DNA of 64,000 nucleotides. Source: JAPUDQ01 sp049644865. Its GTDB lineage: Bacteria; Patescibacteriota; Saccharimonadia; Saccharimonadales; Saccharimonadaceae. This document shows, in pieces, positions 16,714 to 25,170 of the stretch. The position numbers and the translations under genes were made by a program. The stretch covers positions 62,001-126,000 of the forward strand of contig JBARSV010000019.1 of the NCBI GenBank assembly GCA_049644865.1, read 5' to 3'. Numbering within the stretch: position 1 is the first letter of the stretch; each line of letters opens with the position of its first letter. A model generated the notes under the pieces. The model worked only from the letters and a program-made list of their open reading frames with translations. It had not been told where the DNA came from and did no database searches.

Positions 16714-17526
16714 TTAATGCGCGGCAGGATAGTGTCCGAGAAGACGTAGGGTGCAGCCTTGAGCCATGAGCTCATCGGTAACGATCGTGAATGTGGGCTT
16801 GTCGCACTCGGCGTCGATGAAAAATTGGTAGCGGAATCGTTCGCCGCGGATAGGGCGGGATTGGAGTTTGGTGAGGTTGACATGGCGATCGTTGAAAACA
16901 CCGAGGGCGCGGTACAGCGCGCCAGGAGCGTGTGACGTTGTCAGCACGAGGGATACTTTATCGGCATTTGGTGGTGTAGTGCCGGAAAGATCGAGAATTA
17001 CAAAGCGTGTTAAGTTGGTTTTCTCGTCCTCAATGTCACGTGCAATACAGTGCATATCATATAGTTTGGCAGCTTGTGTGCCGGCGATGGCAGCAGCATG
17101 GGTGCTGCCTTGCTGTTTGATGTACTCGACAGCACCGGCCGTGTCATGATGCTCGATCAGTTCGGCACGTGGCAGATTTGTTTCGAGCCATTCACGGCAT
17201 TGGTTGAGCGCAACGGGGTGAGAATAGACCTCTTGTATATCTGATAGCTTCGCAGATGGGGCGGAAATCAGTTGTTGGTGGATGTGCTTGATCTCCTCGC
17301 CAACGATTGGGAATTTGTAGCGTAGCAATAGATCATAGACGTCACCGATTGAGCCATACAGTGAGTTTTCGATAGCACAAACAGCTTTGTCGGCGGTAGC
17401 GGCGGCGAGAGCCTCAAACACACCATGAAATGTCTCGCAGCAGACGAGTTCGCAGTCATCACCAAAGTGCCGCCTCGCGACCGCGTCGTGAAATGAGCCG
17501 GCTTGGCCTTGGATAGCGATTTTCAC
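16714..17526 (-). CDS. pheA: Prephenate dehydratase
   Basis: 270 aa, the usual size of a monofunctional PheA. The catalytic domain starts MKIAIQGQAGSFHDAVA and contains AVCAIENSLYGSIGDVYDLL and the essential TRF motif in NLTRFVILDL (about residue 173). A C-terminal ACT domain (about 188-265, SHAPGALYRALGVFNDRHVNLTKLQSRP, given here only as a landmark) would bind phenylalanine for feedback control. It forms phenylpyruvate from prephenate. The start overlaps the stop of the LssY-like gene by 4 bp, so the two are co-transcribed. Confidence 0.88.
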   Translation of the reverse strand: MKIAIQGQAGSFHDAVARRHFGDDCELVCCETFHGVFEALAAATADKAVCAIENSLYGSIGDVYDLLLRYKFPIVGEEIKHIHQQLISAPSAKLSDIQEVYSHPVALNQCREWLETNLPRAELIEHHDTAGAVEYIKQQGSTHAAAIAGTQAAKLYDMHCIARDIEDEKTNLTRFVILDLSGTTPPNADKVSLVLTTSHAPGALYRALGVFNDRHVNLTKLQSRPIRGERFRYQFFIDAECDKPTFTIVTDELMAQGCTLRLLGHYPAAH

Positions 17527-18389
17527 TTGACTTCTTTTCTGATACGATTTTTCAGTGTTACGACTTTGATCGTGCCATCGACGATGAAGCTGGTGCTGAT
17601 GTTTTGCGTACGCATACGAAAGGGTTCGCCATCGGTGATGGTATGAACTGATTTGACGATACCGGTGTCTTTGAGCGAGCGAATAATGAGATCGCGGTCG
17701 TCGATATGACGCCCTGAGTGATGAGTGATTTGAAGGTTACGCCAGCGCAGGCCGATCGGTCGGACGTCTTGGATAGCGGCACCGATCCAGACTTTTTGAC
17801 GGCGCGAGAAGAAACGTTTCAATCGCTGAAGCCAATATTCGAAGTGATTTTTGGTGTCAATGGCAGGTTCATCACGAACTTGCCAAAACCGCACATGGTG
17901 TCGGTGCCGCGGTGCCGCTTTGCCCTCAATTGGCATCTGGAAACCGATGTCAAATTTGCGGCCAAATAGATAGAAGGCGCTAAACGGTGCAGTCAAATAG
18001 TTTTTATTGAAAACAATGGCGTACGCCTCGTGTAATGTGTTTGTGAGGTTCGAGCGATCAGCCTGATACCAACCAGCCTTACTCATAGCGGCTACAAGTT
18101 GTCGCTTGTTTTTGGCAACGATGGCGATATTGACCGGGTCCGCTGGCCAGCCGTCAGGTGTGGTGACGTAACGAGGAATATGATTGGGCTTGAAAACGAC
18201 TCGCCAAAACCGACTGATGAGCGGCAACAATACGTAGGCAAGCGCGAGATAAGCCAGGAGTATTGCCCAAACGACGGGGAGCCGATGGTCGAGATAAGGG
18301 AGGAAGACGAAGGCCGTCGTGTATGTCGCAGCCATGACAAATAGCAGGGTCAATAGCCGCCATAACACGCGAAATAGTCTCATATACAT
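17523..18389 (-). CDS. LssY C-terminal-like membrane protein
   Basis: 288 aa. Two membrane segments at the N-terminus (about 8-28 and 35-58) precede a soluble domain matching LssY_C: DPVNIAIVAKNKRQLVAAM, then AGWYQAD, FYLFGRKFDIGFQ and RHHVRFWQV. LssY-type domains occur in type I secretion and PAP2-lipid proteins, but their biochemical role is unsettled. I place the start at MYMRLF (18389); further upstream the frame runs through low-complexity repeats. First gene of a two-gene unit with pheA. Confidence 0.65.
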   Translation of the reverse strand: MYMRLFRVLWRLLTLLFVMAATYTTAFVFLPYLDHRLPVVWAILLAYLALAYVLLPLISRFWRVVFKPNHIPRYVTTPDGWPADPVNIAIVAKNKRQLVAAMSKAGWYQADRSNLTNTLHEAYAIVFNKNYLTAPFSAFYLFGRKFDIGFQMPIEGKAAPRHRHHVRFWQVRDEPAIDTKNHFEYWLQRLKRFFSRRQKVWIGAAIQDVRPIGLRWRNLQITHHSGRHIDDRDLIIRSLKDTGIVKSVHTITDGEPFRMRTQNISTSFIVDGTIKVVTLKNRIRKEVK

Positions 18390-18398
18390 TGCATCTAT

Positions 18399-18662
18399 GG
18401 TAAAGAGTAATTGGTAAATAGTAAATGGGGAGGGTGCAGAGCTCATAGCTCATAGCTGATAGCTGATAGCTGGTAGCTGATAGCTGGTAAGACGAACGAA
18501 TACTAGCTAAGGGCTATCGCTAAGTACTATCGGCTAAGGTCTATCAGCTAAGTACTATCAGCTAAGGACTACTAGCTAAGGGCTATAGCTAAGTACTATC
18601 GGCTAAGGGCTATCAGCTAAGTACTACTAGCTAAGGACTACTAGCTAAGGACTATCAGCTAT
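18399..18662. repeat. Heptameric tandem-repeat element with inverted arms
   Basis: A short run of GGTAAAT/AGTAAAT (18411-18427) is followed by 7-bp units CATAGCT, GATAGCT and GGTAGCT (about 18443-18490), a spacer, then about eleven 14-bp units of the form AGCTAAGTACTATC (about 18503-18662). The two arms are partly complementary (GATAGCT against AGCTATC), so the region can fold into a long hairpin. It fills the gap between two divergent genes and ends at the GH1 promoter. No protein-coding content is seen. Confidence 0.8.
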
Positions 18663-18669
18663 AGTGATA

Positions 18670-18675
18670 TATAAT
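18670..18675 (+). promoter_or_regulatory. -10 box (TATAAT) of the GH1 gene
   Basis: A consensus TATAAT ends 6 nt before ATG 18682, which selects that ATG over an upstream in-frame codon. No ribosome site, so a leaderless start is likely. Confidence 0.5.
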
Positions 18676-18681
18676 CAAAGC

Positions 18682-19941
18682 ATGGTACAAAAATATACAT
18701 TTCCAAAACGGTTTTTGTGGGGCGCGGCGACCAGTGCGCATCAAGTTGAGGGTGGTAATCACAATCAATGGAGCGTATCGGAGTTGGAGCACGCCAAATC
18801 GCGCGCCAAACAGGCTGAATACAAGCTAAATTATTTACCTGATTGGGACGAGATCAAGCGTGATGCCACGCGGCCGAGCAATTATGTTTCTGGCAAAGCG
18901 GTTGACCATTATCATCGCTACGAGCAGGATTTCGATATACTGACGAAGCTTCATATGAATGCGTTTCGTTTTAGTATCGAATGGTCGCGGATCGAACCCG
19001 AAGAAGGCAAGTGGGATATGACAGAAATCGAACATTATCGAGCATATCTTTCCGCACTACAGGAGCGTGGGGTTGAGCCACTCGTCACATTGTTTCACTG
19101 GTCAATGCCAGTCTGGTTTGCCGAAAAAGGAGGGTTTGAAAAACGAGCAAATATACATTATTTTGTTCGTTTTGCCGAAAAGGTACTTCATGAATATGAG
19201 TCGAGCATTCGCTTAGTCTGTACGTTTAATGAGCCGGAAGTTTATGTAGGCCAAGGGTGGATGAGCGAAGGTGAGTGGCCACCACACAAACATAGCAATT
19301 ATTTACTCAGTGCATGGACATACTACAATATTACCGTTGCACACAACCGCGTCGTGCGGAGTGGTCGCCGTATAAGCCGTCGCTTTAAATTTAGCGTCAG
19401 CAAAAACTGCAGCCACCACTATGCCGGAGACGATAAGTGGTCATCAAAATTAGTAGTTTGGGCGTTTCGTTATGTCGGGGATTACTGGTTTCTGAGTCGC
19501 ATCCGCCGTCATATGGATTGGCTTGGACTGAATTATTATTTTGCCAATCGATATGAAAATGGTCGCATACGAAACCTTAACGAGCGTATCAGTGACCTCG
19601 GGTGGGAGATGCGTCCAGGTGATGTGCAATTCGTTTTGGAACGATTGTATAAAAAATACAAAAAACCAATCATTATCACCGAAAGTGGCGTGGCAGATCG
19701 TGGCGACCGTTATCGTCGCTGGTGGATTGCGCACACAATTGACGCTATATATAAAGCAATGAAAAATGGGGCGAAAATCGAGGGTTATCTCCACTGGAGC
19801 TTGCTCGATAACTTTGAGTGGGCATATGGCAAATGGCCTCGTTTTGGATTGGTAGAGGTTGATTATACGACACTGGCGCGGACGCCTCGGCCGAGTGCGC
19901 TATGGTTCGGTAAGGTAATTAAGAAACTTCGAGGAGTATAG
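18682..19941 (+). CDS. Glycoside hydrolase family 1, beta-glucosidase-like
   Basis: 419 aa, usual GH1 length. The N-terminus FPKRFLWGAATSAHQVEG, the acid/base motif TFNEPE (E184) and the nucleophile motif ITESG (E334) are intact, as is the C-terminal LHWSLLDNFEWAYG aglycone/sugar-binding region. The enzyme should hydrolyse beta-linked glucosides or galactosides. No signal peptide is visible, so it acts on imported sugars in the cytoplasm or is released by another route. The yvcK gene starts right after its stop (TAGATG). Confidence 0.88.
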   Translation: MVQKYTFPKRFLWGAATSAHQVEGGNHNQWSVSELEHAKSRAKQAEYKLNYLPDWDEIKRDATRPSNYVSGKAVDHYHRYEQDFDILTKLHMNAFRFSIEWSRIEPEEGKWDMTEIEHYRAYLSALQERGVEPLVTLFHWSMPVWFAEKGGFEKRANIHYFVRFAEKVLHEYESSIRLVCTFNEPEVYVGQGWMSEGEWPPHKHSNYLLSAWTYYNITVAHNRVVRSGRRISRRFKFSVSKNCSHHYAGDDKWSSKLVVWAFRYVGDYWFLSRIRRHMDWLGLNYYFANRYENGRIRNLNERISDLGWEMRPGDVQFVLERLYKKYKKPIIITESGVADRGDRYRRWWIAHTIDAIYKAMKNGAKIEGYLHWSLLDNFEWAYGKWPRFGLVEVDYTTLARTPRPSALWFGKVIKKLRGV

Positions 19942-20940
19942 ATGAAGCAAACGATTAACGGTCCGAAAGTGGTGGTGATCGGTGGGGGGACGGGCAGTTT
20001 TACGCTGCTGAGCGGACTCAAACAATACGTGCGTGATATCACGGCACTTGTTAATATGGCCGATGATGGTGGTAGTACAGGTCAACTGCGCGATGAGTAC
20101 GGCGTGCTTCCACCAGGGGACGTGCGACAATGTCTGGTTGCGCTCAGTGACAATCCAAAAGTTCGTGACTTGTTTAATTACCGTTTCGAGGATAATACAC
20201 TAAAAGGCCACGCATTTGGTAATTTATTTTTGACAGCGCTTGAAAAGATGACAGGCAGCTTCGCAGAAGCCGTAGAGTTAGCAGGAAAGGTATTAAATAT
20301 TACTGGTACTGTTGAGCCTATAACACTCACGAATGTGACCTTATGTGCAGAAGGCGACGATATGCAACCCGTCCGTGGCGAGTATACAATTGCTCATGCC
20401 GCTATCGCGTCTCGTCCACGAATATGGCTTGAGCCGTCGGCTGTCGCAAACCCAGCAGCACTATCGGCCATCGCCGAGGCCGACATAGTTGTGATTGCAC
20501 CGGGCAATTTGTATGGTAGTCTTGCACCGGCCTTGGTTGTGCCTGGTATCGGGCAATCGCTTATGGAGACGGCTGCCACAAAAGTCTATGTATGTAATCT
20601 GGTAACGAAACCGGGCCCGACACAGCAATTCAAGGTACATGATTTTGCTGATGAGATAGAACGCTTGGCTGGTTACGAGATGCTTGATTATGTCATATAC
20701 AACACTGACATGCCGTCAGATTCACTCATGAGTAGATATGCCAAAGATGGTGAGTTTGCCGTCGCCATAGATAACGATGTATTATCAAGCCGACACTACA
20801 AGGCTAAAGGAGCTCCGATTTTGGCCCACGCTGCTTGGGGTGGAGCGCAAACGAGCGATCCATTAGTCGCAACTCGTAGTTTTATTCGGCATAATTCTGA
20901 CGCTGTTGCCAGACAGCTGATGAGGATATATTTTGCATGA
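19942..20940 (+). CDS. yvcK: YvcK/CofD-like gluconeogenesis-factor protein
   Basis: 332 aa. The nucleotide-sugar-binding Rossmann motif VVVIGGGTGSFTLLSGLK (residues 10-27) and VNMADDGGSTGQLRDEYG, LPPGDVRQCLVALS and HAFGNLFLTAL are diagnostic of the YvcK branch of the CofD family. In Bacillus and mycobacteria YvcK binds UDP-sugars and links carbon status to cell-wall synthesis. The downstream HAD and galU genes overlap by 4 bp each, giving an operon that joins UDP-glucose formation with its probable sensor. Confidence 0.88.
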   Translation: MKQTINGPKVVVIGGGTGSFTLLSGLKQYVRDITALVNMADDGGSTGQLRDEYGVLPPGDVRQCLVALSDNPKVRDLFNYRFEDNTLKGHAFGNLFLTALEKMTGSFAEAVELAGKVLNITGTVEPITLTNVTLCAEGDDMQPVRGEYTIAHAAIASRPRIWLEPSAVANPAALSAIAEADIVVIAPGNLYGSLAPALVVPGIGQSLMETAATKVYVCNLVTKPGPTQQFKVHDFADEIERLAGYEMLDYVIYNTDMPSDSLMSRYAKDGEFAVAIDNDVLSSRHYKAKGAPILAHAAWGGAQTSDPLVATRSFIRHNSDAVARQLMRIYFA

Positions 20941-21647
20941 CCAATGAACCGTATGTACATACTTTGATTGTTGACTTAGATCGTTGTTTGATCGATAGCA
21001 ATGTTATGCAACGGGCTCTTGAGGACGCGTATGTGAGAGTTGTCGGCAGCGAAGCGACATTGCTCCGTCAAATTGAGCAGGTTGTGTCGCAAAGCGGCGG
21101 GTCGTTTGATATGGTGACGGCGTTGAGTGAGCAGGTAACGACTGAACAGCTTTCCGATATCAAACAACGCTTTCTTGATGCGATTCAGTATGACGAAGCT
21201 ATCTACGAGACTGGTGCAAAACAATTTTTACGCACGCTGCGCGATCAGCAGAAACCTTTTTTTATCATGACGTATGGTGGCGAGGAGTGGCAAAATTGGA
21301 AGATGGCAGCTGCACATGTACTTGACGTACCACATATTATCTTAGGTTCAAAAGATAAAGGTGTCTATATCACGAATCATTACGACGCGTTTGGCTCGTG
21401 TTACGCTTTTGACGATATCGCGATGCACGAGGGTCCATGGTATACCCAGTCTCTTACGTTGCTCGACGATAAGGCAATTAGCTTTTCTGGACTCAACGCA
21501 CCTCGATCAAACGGTTACTGGTATTGGCCACGAGATCGAGAATTGTTGGCGACACAGTCGATAGGCCAAGATAGGTTACCGGCAACAGTGAGGAAAGTGG
21601 CAAGTTTTCAAGAAGTAATCGATTGTCTGGAGGGTATGACACAATGA
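20937..21647 (+). CDS. HAD-superfamily hydrolase-like protein
   Basis: 236 aa. The N-terminal LIVDLDRCLIDSN corresponds to HAD motif I (DxDxT/V; the first aspartate is present). Motif II Thr lies near FFIMTYGG, and the C-terminal TLLDDKAISF fits motif IV. A helical cap fills residues 20-95. Probably a phosphatase of small phosphorylated metabolites, substrate unknown. It overlaps yvcK by 4 bp (ATGA) and galU by 4 bp, so a link to sugar-phosphate metabolism is likely by context. Confidence 0.7.
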   Translation: MTNEPYVHTLIVDLDRCLIDSNVMQRALEDAYVRVVGSEATLLRQIEQVVSQSGGSFDMVTALSEQVTTEQLSDIKQRFLDAIQYDEAIYETGAKQFLRTLRDQQKPFFIMTYGGEEWQNWKMAAAHVLDVPHIILGSKDKGVYITNHYDAFGSCYAFDDIAMHEGPWYTQSLTLLDDKAISFSGLNAPRSNGYWYWPRDRELLATQSIGQDRLPATVRKVASFQEVIDCLEGMTQ

Positions 21648-22477
21648 AATGTACAAAAGCAATTTTTGCTGTCGCGGGGTATGGTACTCGGCGTTTACCG
21701 GTAGCGAAAGCGGTTGAAAAATGTATGTTACCGTTACTGAACCGACCGATTATCGATTATGGTGTGCAAGATTGTATACAAGCCGGAGTGACAGATATAT
21801 ATTTTGTTGTGAGTGGCGATGCTAGGCAATTACGTGATTATTATGAGCGTCAGCCAGTCATTGAAGACTATCTGCGCGCTAAGGGGAAGGGTGATCTGAT
21901 AGCGGCGATTACACCACCAGAGCACGTGACATTTCATTATATTTCTCAAGACCTTTCTGATGGAAGATACGGTACTTCGATTCCTGTATGGCTATGTAGA
22001 GACTATGTCGAACCAGATGAACATGTCTTGATTATTATGGGTGACCAAACGCTCTATCGCACCGATGGTGGATCAGAGTCGGCTGATCTTAAGCGATTGG
22101 TTGAGGAGCAGGGTGCAGATGGTGGTTTGATTGGCAACCCAATACCTTGGGAACAAATAGACCAGTTTGGCGTTATTGTAACTGATGAAAATGGTAATTA
22201 TCGTCGCATTGTTGAGCATCCAAAACCGGGTGAGGTCAACACCAACCTTAATAATTCTAGTATGTATGTATTACCAGCAGAGTTTTTCGCGTATCTTGAT
22301 CGACAAATTGCGTCCCAGGAGACATCGAACGGGGAATACTACATAGTCACAGCACTCAATGATATGGTGGCTGACGGTCACACAATAGCAGTCCGCACGT
22401 CTACTGGTGAGTATCTCGAGTGTGGGTCGCTTGCCAACTGGGTTCATGCCAACAGCTGGTTACTTGACCATGCATAA
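21644..22477 (+). CDS. galU: UTP-glucose-1-phosphate uridylyltransferase
   Basis: 277 aa. The nucleotidyltransferase signature reads FAVAGYGTRRLPVAKAVEK (residues 8-26; the usual form is AAGLGTRxLPxTKxxPK). The catalytic region HVLIIMGDQTLY, the EHPKPGEVNTNLNNSSMYVL segment and the GEYLECGSLANWVHAN end are typical of GalU. It makes UDP-glucose from UTP and glucose-1-phosphate. The ATG overlaps the stop of the HAD gene (ATGA), so translation is coupled. Confidence 0.87.
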   Translation: MKCTKAIFAVAGYGTRRLPVAKAVEKCMLPLLNRPIIDYGVQDCIQAGVTDIYFVVSGDARQLRDYYERQPVIEDYLRAKGKGDLIAAITPPEHVTFHYISQDLSDGRYGTSIPVWLCRDYVEPDEHVLIIMGDQTLYRTDGGSESADLKRLVEEQGADGGLIGNPIPWEQIDQFGVIVTDENGNYRRIVEHPKPGEVNTNLNNSSMYVLPAEFFAYLDRQIASQETSNGEYYIVTALNDMVADGHTIAVRTSTGEYLECGSLANWVHANSWLLDHA

Positions 22478-22485
22478 GCGTCTCC

Positions 22486-22515
22486 TTGACTAATAATAAT
22501 GCTTGTGTATACAAT
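22486..22515 (+). promoter_or_regulatory. Promoter of the 60-aa membrane protein gene
   Basis: TTGACT (22486-22491), 18-bp spacer, TACAAT (22510-22515), then only 5 nt to ATG 22521. Confidence 0.5.
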
Positions 22516-22520
22516 GAGGC

Positions 22521-22703
22521 ATGAAAAAGAAAACCTCTCCGAAAACACCAAAACAGCTCCTGTCGTTCGCGCAAACCAATAATGATCTTAAGAACTCGGT
22601 ACTACTCGTATCTTTACTTCTCAACTTGATTGTTTTGACGACATGGCTTGTCGTTAAGATTGATCACGGCTATGTCAATCAACTGAACTGGCTGATTAAA
22701 TAA
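22521..22703 (+). CDS. Small single-span membrane protein
   Basis: 60 aa: a lysine-rich N-terminus (MKKKTSPKTPKQ), a polar stretch, then one membrane helix (about 27-45, VLLVSLLLNLIVLTTWLVV) and a short tail. No family is recognised. It has its own promoter and a strong terminator 26 bp after its stop, so it is a monocistronic gene, which supports its being real. Confidence 0.65.
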   Translation: MKKKTSPKTPKQLLSFAQTNNDLKNSVLLVSLLLNLIVLTTWLVVKIDHGYVNQLNWLIK

Positions 22704-22728
22704 CCTTCTCACTTACCCTTGTCTAAGG

Positions 22729-22756
22729 CTCCGCACTCGTTGTGCGGAGTTTTCTT
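22729..22756 (+). terminator. Rho-independent terminator
   Basis: Perfect 8-bp stem CTCCGCAC/GTGCGGAG with a 5-nt loop, followed by TTTTCTT. Confidence 0.85.
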
Positions 22757-22815
22757 ATCCACAAAACTGTGGATAAGTGACACGATAGAGCAAAATGATC
22801 AAAAATGTACTTGCA

Positions 22816-22850
22816 GTGGGTAGAAGTGGGTAGTAGTATAGGGGTAGTGG
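22816..22850 (+). promoter_or_regulatory. Putative MraZ-binding direct repeats
   Basis: GTGGG occurs at 22816 and 22826, 10 bp apart (GTGGGTAGAA then GTGGGTAGTA), followed by GGGGTAGTGG at 22841. Known MraZ operators upstream of mraZ consist of TGGG-type direct repeats about one helical turn apart, so this is probably the autoregulatory site of the dcw operon. Confidence 0.6.
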
Positions 22851-22910
22851 ATTGAAAAACAAAAAACCACTGGCACCAATAAAAAACATCAACCATAACG
22901 CTCGGGGACT

Positions 22911-23273
22911 ATGAGCACAACTGATTATTTCGAACGTAAGCTTGACGATAAGCGGCGGTTAACAATACCTGCTGAACTTCGTGCTGAGTTTGAAAGTGGT
23001 ATTGTGATCACCCGGGGATTTCGCGACTACCTGCACCTATATGCGGCATCGGTCTGGCAGACCGACGTCGAAGCAGCGCTGGCTGGCGATATTCTCAACG
23101 AGCAAATCGCTGATCTCAACGTACAATTTCGTACTGGCAAGGTTGGCGGTGATATGGACGACAAGCAGGGACGAATTACCATCGAGCAACATCTGCTTGA
23201 CTATGCCGGTATCGACCGTGATGTCGTCGTTGTCCGCGCTGGAAAATACTGGCGCATTAGTGCCGCACGTTAA
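22911..23273 (+). CDS. mraZ: Transcriptional regulator MraZ
   Basis: 120 aa, somewhat shorter than the E. coli protein (152 aa). It holds two AbrB-fold halves: FERKLDDKRRLTIPAELR in the first and GDMDDKQGRITIEQHLLDYAG in the second, each with the conserved D-x-[KQ]-G/R-R motif. MraZ represses the dcw cluster by binding direct repeats, and such repeats lie 60-95 bp upstream. It is first in the dcw order, followed by rsmH after a long structured gap. No Shine-Dalgarno precedes the ATG. Confidence 0.88.
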   Translation: MSTTDYFERKLDDKRRLTIPAELRAEFESGIVITRGFRDYLHLYAASVWQTDVEAALAGDILNEQIADLNVQFRTGKVGGDMDDKQGRITIEQHLLDYAGIDRDVVVVRAGKYWRISAAR

Positions 23274-23622
23274 TAATTAGGCGAATAGATCACGGAATTT
23301 ACCGATTTCGTGAGGTCAACTATCTGATAGTTAGGGGGTGAAGCAATCGATGACACTTAAAATAATTCGATCGTACCTCCAATCAACAACAACACACCTC
23401 CCAAAAAACTCCACCTCACATTCGTTATCTCGCGTCGCCCCGCGACGCATAACGAACACACATAAGTCTCTCACTTGTCAAAGGAGAACTTAGGTAACCC
23501 TTCTCCGAGGGTTTTATCGTCCGCTTTTAAAGCGGACACACCACAACAACTCCATTGACAAACTACTAAAACAAACACATACTGCGAAAACAAAAACCTT
23601 AGCTATCAGTTAGGTGACCTCA
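23274..23622 (+). promoter_or_regulatory. Structured leader between mraZ and rsmH
   Basis: This gene-free 349-bp gap contains several strong hairpins. One pairs TCGTTAT with ATAACGA around an inner GCGTCG/CGACGC stem (23422-23455). A palindrome GTCCGCTTT/AAAGCGGAC lies at 23519-23537. Between them, GGAGAA/TTCTCC (23483-23506) and AACCCT/AGGGTT followed by TTAT (about 23497-23516) share bases and cannot form together. This is suggestive of an attenuator upstream of rsmH. No known riboswitch class was recognised. Confidence 0.4.
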
Positions 23623-24570
23623 ATGAAAAATATACCACCACAACAACTCCATACATCTACACAATCATCCCGTTTGATAATGAAGGATGATTTGTTACAC
23701 ATACCAGTTCTGCTCAAGGACGTGGTACGTTTGCTGAGCCCACAGCCCGGCGAAGCGTATCTTGATTTGACAGCAGGGTATGGCGGCCACGCATCGAAAA
23801 TTATTGATGTTGTTGGCGCGCCTGCCGCCACACTGGTCGATCGCGATGCTAGGGCAATTGCTACCCTCGATGGTTATGGCCAACAGGGCGCGACACTCAT
23901 ACGGCGCGATTTTGCGACTGCCGCTCAGCAGCTTGCTGATAGCGGCCAACAATTTGACATGGTATTAGTGGATCTCGGTGTATCGTCACCACAGTTAGAC
24001 ATGGCAGAGCGAGGCTTTTCGATAAAACGGGACGGCCCCCTCGACATGCGCATGGATGAGTCAAGTACGCGAACAGCGGCAGACATCGTCAATCGCACAA
24101 GCGAGAAGGAACTGGCACGAATTATTGAAACCTACGGTCAAGAGCCGCGAGCTATGGCAGTACGGATTGCACACGCAATACGTCTAAACCGGCCGCTGCT
24201 TACAACCACTCAGCTGGCTGATGTCATACTCAACACTCATCGTGGCTCGTATCAAAAAATACATCCCGCCACGCGCACTTTTCAAGCAATCAGGATCGCG
24301 CTTAATGATGAGCTGTCTCAGATCGAGGAGCTCATGCCGCTCATACCACACCTGCTAAAACCAGGAGGGCGAGTAGTCGTGATTAGCTTTCATAGCCTCG
24401 AAGACCGGATCGTCAAACGATATTTTGCCGACCAAACCACATCCGGATACGAGGCCAGCATGAAACTGCTTATCAAAAAGCCGATTCTGGGAGCCGACAT
24501 ACCTCCACTCCACCACGATCACAATCCGCGTGCTCGCAGTGCCATACTGCGTGCCGCTGTGAAAATATAA
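23623..24570 (+). CDS. rsmH: 16S rRNA (cytosine1402-N4)-methyltransferase
   Basis: 315 aa, family length. The conserved N-terminus HIPVLLKDVVRLLSP, the SAM-binding region YLDLTAGYGGHASKI, then DMVLVDLGVSSPQLD, GFSIKRDGPLDMRMD and the C-terminal GGRVVVISFHSLEDRIVKRYF identify RsmH (MraW). I use ATG 23623 because AGGTGA lies 5 nt upstream. Family alignment would also allow ATG 23680 (MKDDLLHIP). It modifies the ribosomal decoding centre and has its standard place second in the dcw cluster. Confidence 0.88.
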   Translation: MKNIPPQQLHTSTQSSRLIMKDDLLHIPVLLKDVVRLLSPQPGEAYLDLTAGYGGHASKIIDVVGAPAATLVDRDARAIATLDGYGQQGATLIRRDFATAAQQLADSGQQFDMVLVDLGVSSPQLDMAERGFSIKRDGPLDMRMDESSTRTAADIVNRTSEKELARIIETYGQEPRAMAVRIAHAIRLNRPLLTTTQLADVILNTHRGSYQKIHPATRTFQAIRIALNDELSQIEELMPLIPHLLKPGGRVVVISFHSLEDRIVKRYFADQTTSGYEASMKLLIKKPILGADIPPLHHDHNPRARSAILRAAVKI

Positions 24571-24597
24571 AAAACAAACAGAAGGGTAGGCGATACC

Positions 24598-24657
24598 ATG
24601 GCAATCAAAATCGTCAACAAATCCCGAGCAGTTCGCATAACGGTCAATCACCGCTAA
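24598..24657 (+). CDS. Possible 19-aa leader peptide upstream of ftsL
   Basis: ATG at 24598 encodes a basic 19-residue peptide (begins MAIKIVNKSRAV, ends TVNHR) with a purine-rich GAAGGGTAGG 7 nt upstream. It lies between rsmH and ftsL, directly before a region with several complementary segments. It could be a regulatory leader peptide or chance; no homologue is known to me. Confidence 0.3.
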   Translation: MAIKIVNKSRAVRITVNHR

Positions 24658-24664
24658 TCATCGA

Positions 24665-24754
24665 CTGCCCGGGCAAAAACAATAACACTCGTGCGGAGCA
24701 CTGCCACGTTGCATCTCCGCAGGAGTGGCGCATGCCGATCTGGTGTCGTTATTG
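24665..24754 (+). promoter_or_regulatory. Structured RNA segment upstream of ftsL
   Basis: A perfect palindrome TGCCCGGGCA (24665-24674) precedes an outer stem CAATAAC (24680-24686)/GTTATTG (24748-24754) enclosing an inner stem TGCGGAG (24692-24698)/CTCCGCA (24715-24721). It lies in the transcribed gap between rsmH and ftsL. No known riboswitch family is matched. Confidence 0.35.
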
Positions 24755-24803
24755 TCTTTGTCGGTCACCCAATACAAACACTAAAACAAAGAGATAGCAC
24801 CAC

Positions 24804-25163
24804 ATGTCTCATTATTACCGCGCGGCTGCACCGGCGTTTGCCTCCCGACAGGAAGCTCGCTGGCGTCGCAACCAAAATACAACGGCATTTGTGTCTGCCG
24901 TGAAGCTCGGACCGATTTCGCATACGATCTTGGTCGCGCTCATGGTGACAGTGCTTGGTTTGATTTACCTGACACAGGTGACACGAACCGGTAGCTACAG
25001 TTATGATATTGATAGCCTCGATACGCGTCTCAGCGCTCTCAAGGCTGAAAAAGAAGATTTGCAAAACGAAAACGCACGTCTCCAGGCTCTTAGCACCGTA
25101 GCAAACAGTAGTGTCGCCCAGGCTCTCACCGCACCAAACTCGACCGAGTACACACAAAACTAA
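24804..25163 (+). CDS. ftsL: FtsL/DivIC-like septum protein
   Basis: 119 aa. A basic cytoplasmic N-terminus is followed by a single membrane helix (about 38-57, SHTILVALMVTVLGLIYLTQ) and an extracytoplasmic coiled coil (about 65-95, heptads in LDTRLSALKAEKEDLQNENA). Sequence identity in this family is low. Position between rsmH and ftsI and the topology are the main grounds for the call. FtsL bridges FtsQ/FtsB and the FtsW-FtsI synthase at the septum. A GTG-type or weak ribosome site precedes the ATG. Confidence 0.75.
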   Translation: MSHYYRAAAPAFASRQEARWRRNQNTTAFVSAVKLGPISHTILVALMVTVLGLIYLTQVTRTGSYSYDIDSLDTRLSALKAEKEDLQNENARLQALSTVANSSVAQALTAPNSTEYTQN

Positions 25164-25170
25164 TAATCGC

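Noticed and set aside
18399..18662. CRISPR array
   Set aside because: Repeats are 7-14 bp, contiguous and drifting, with no unique spacers and no cas genes nearby.
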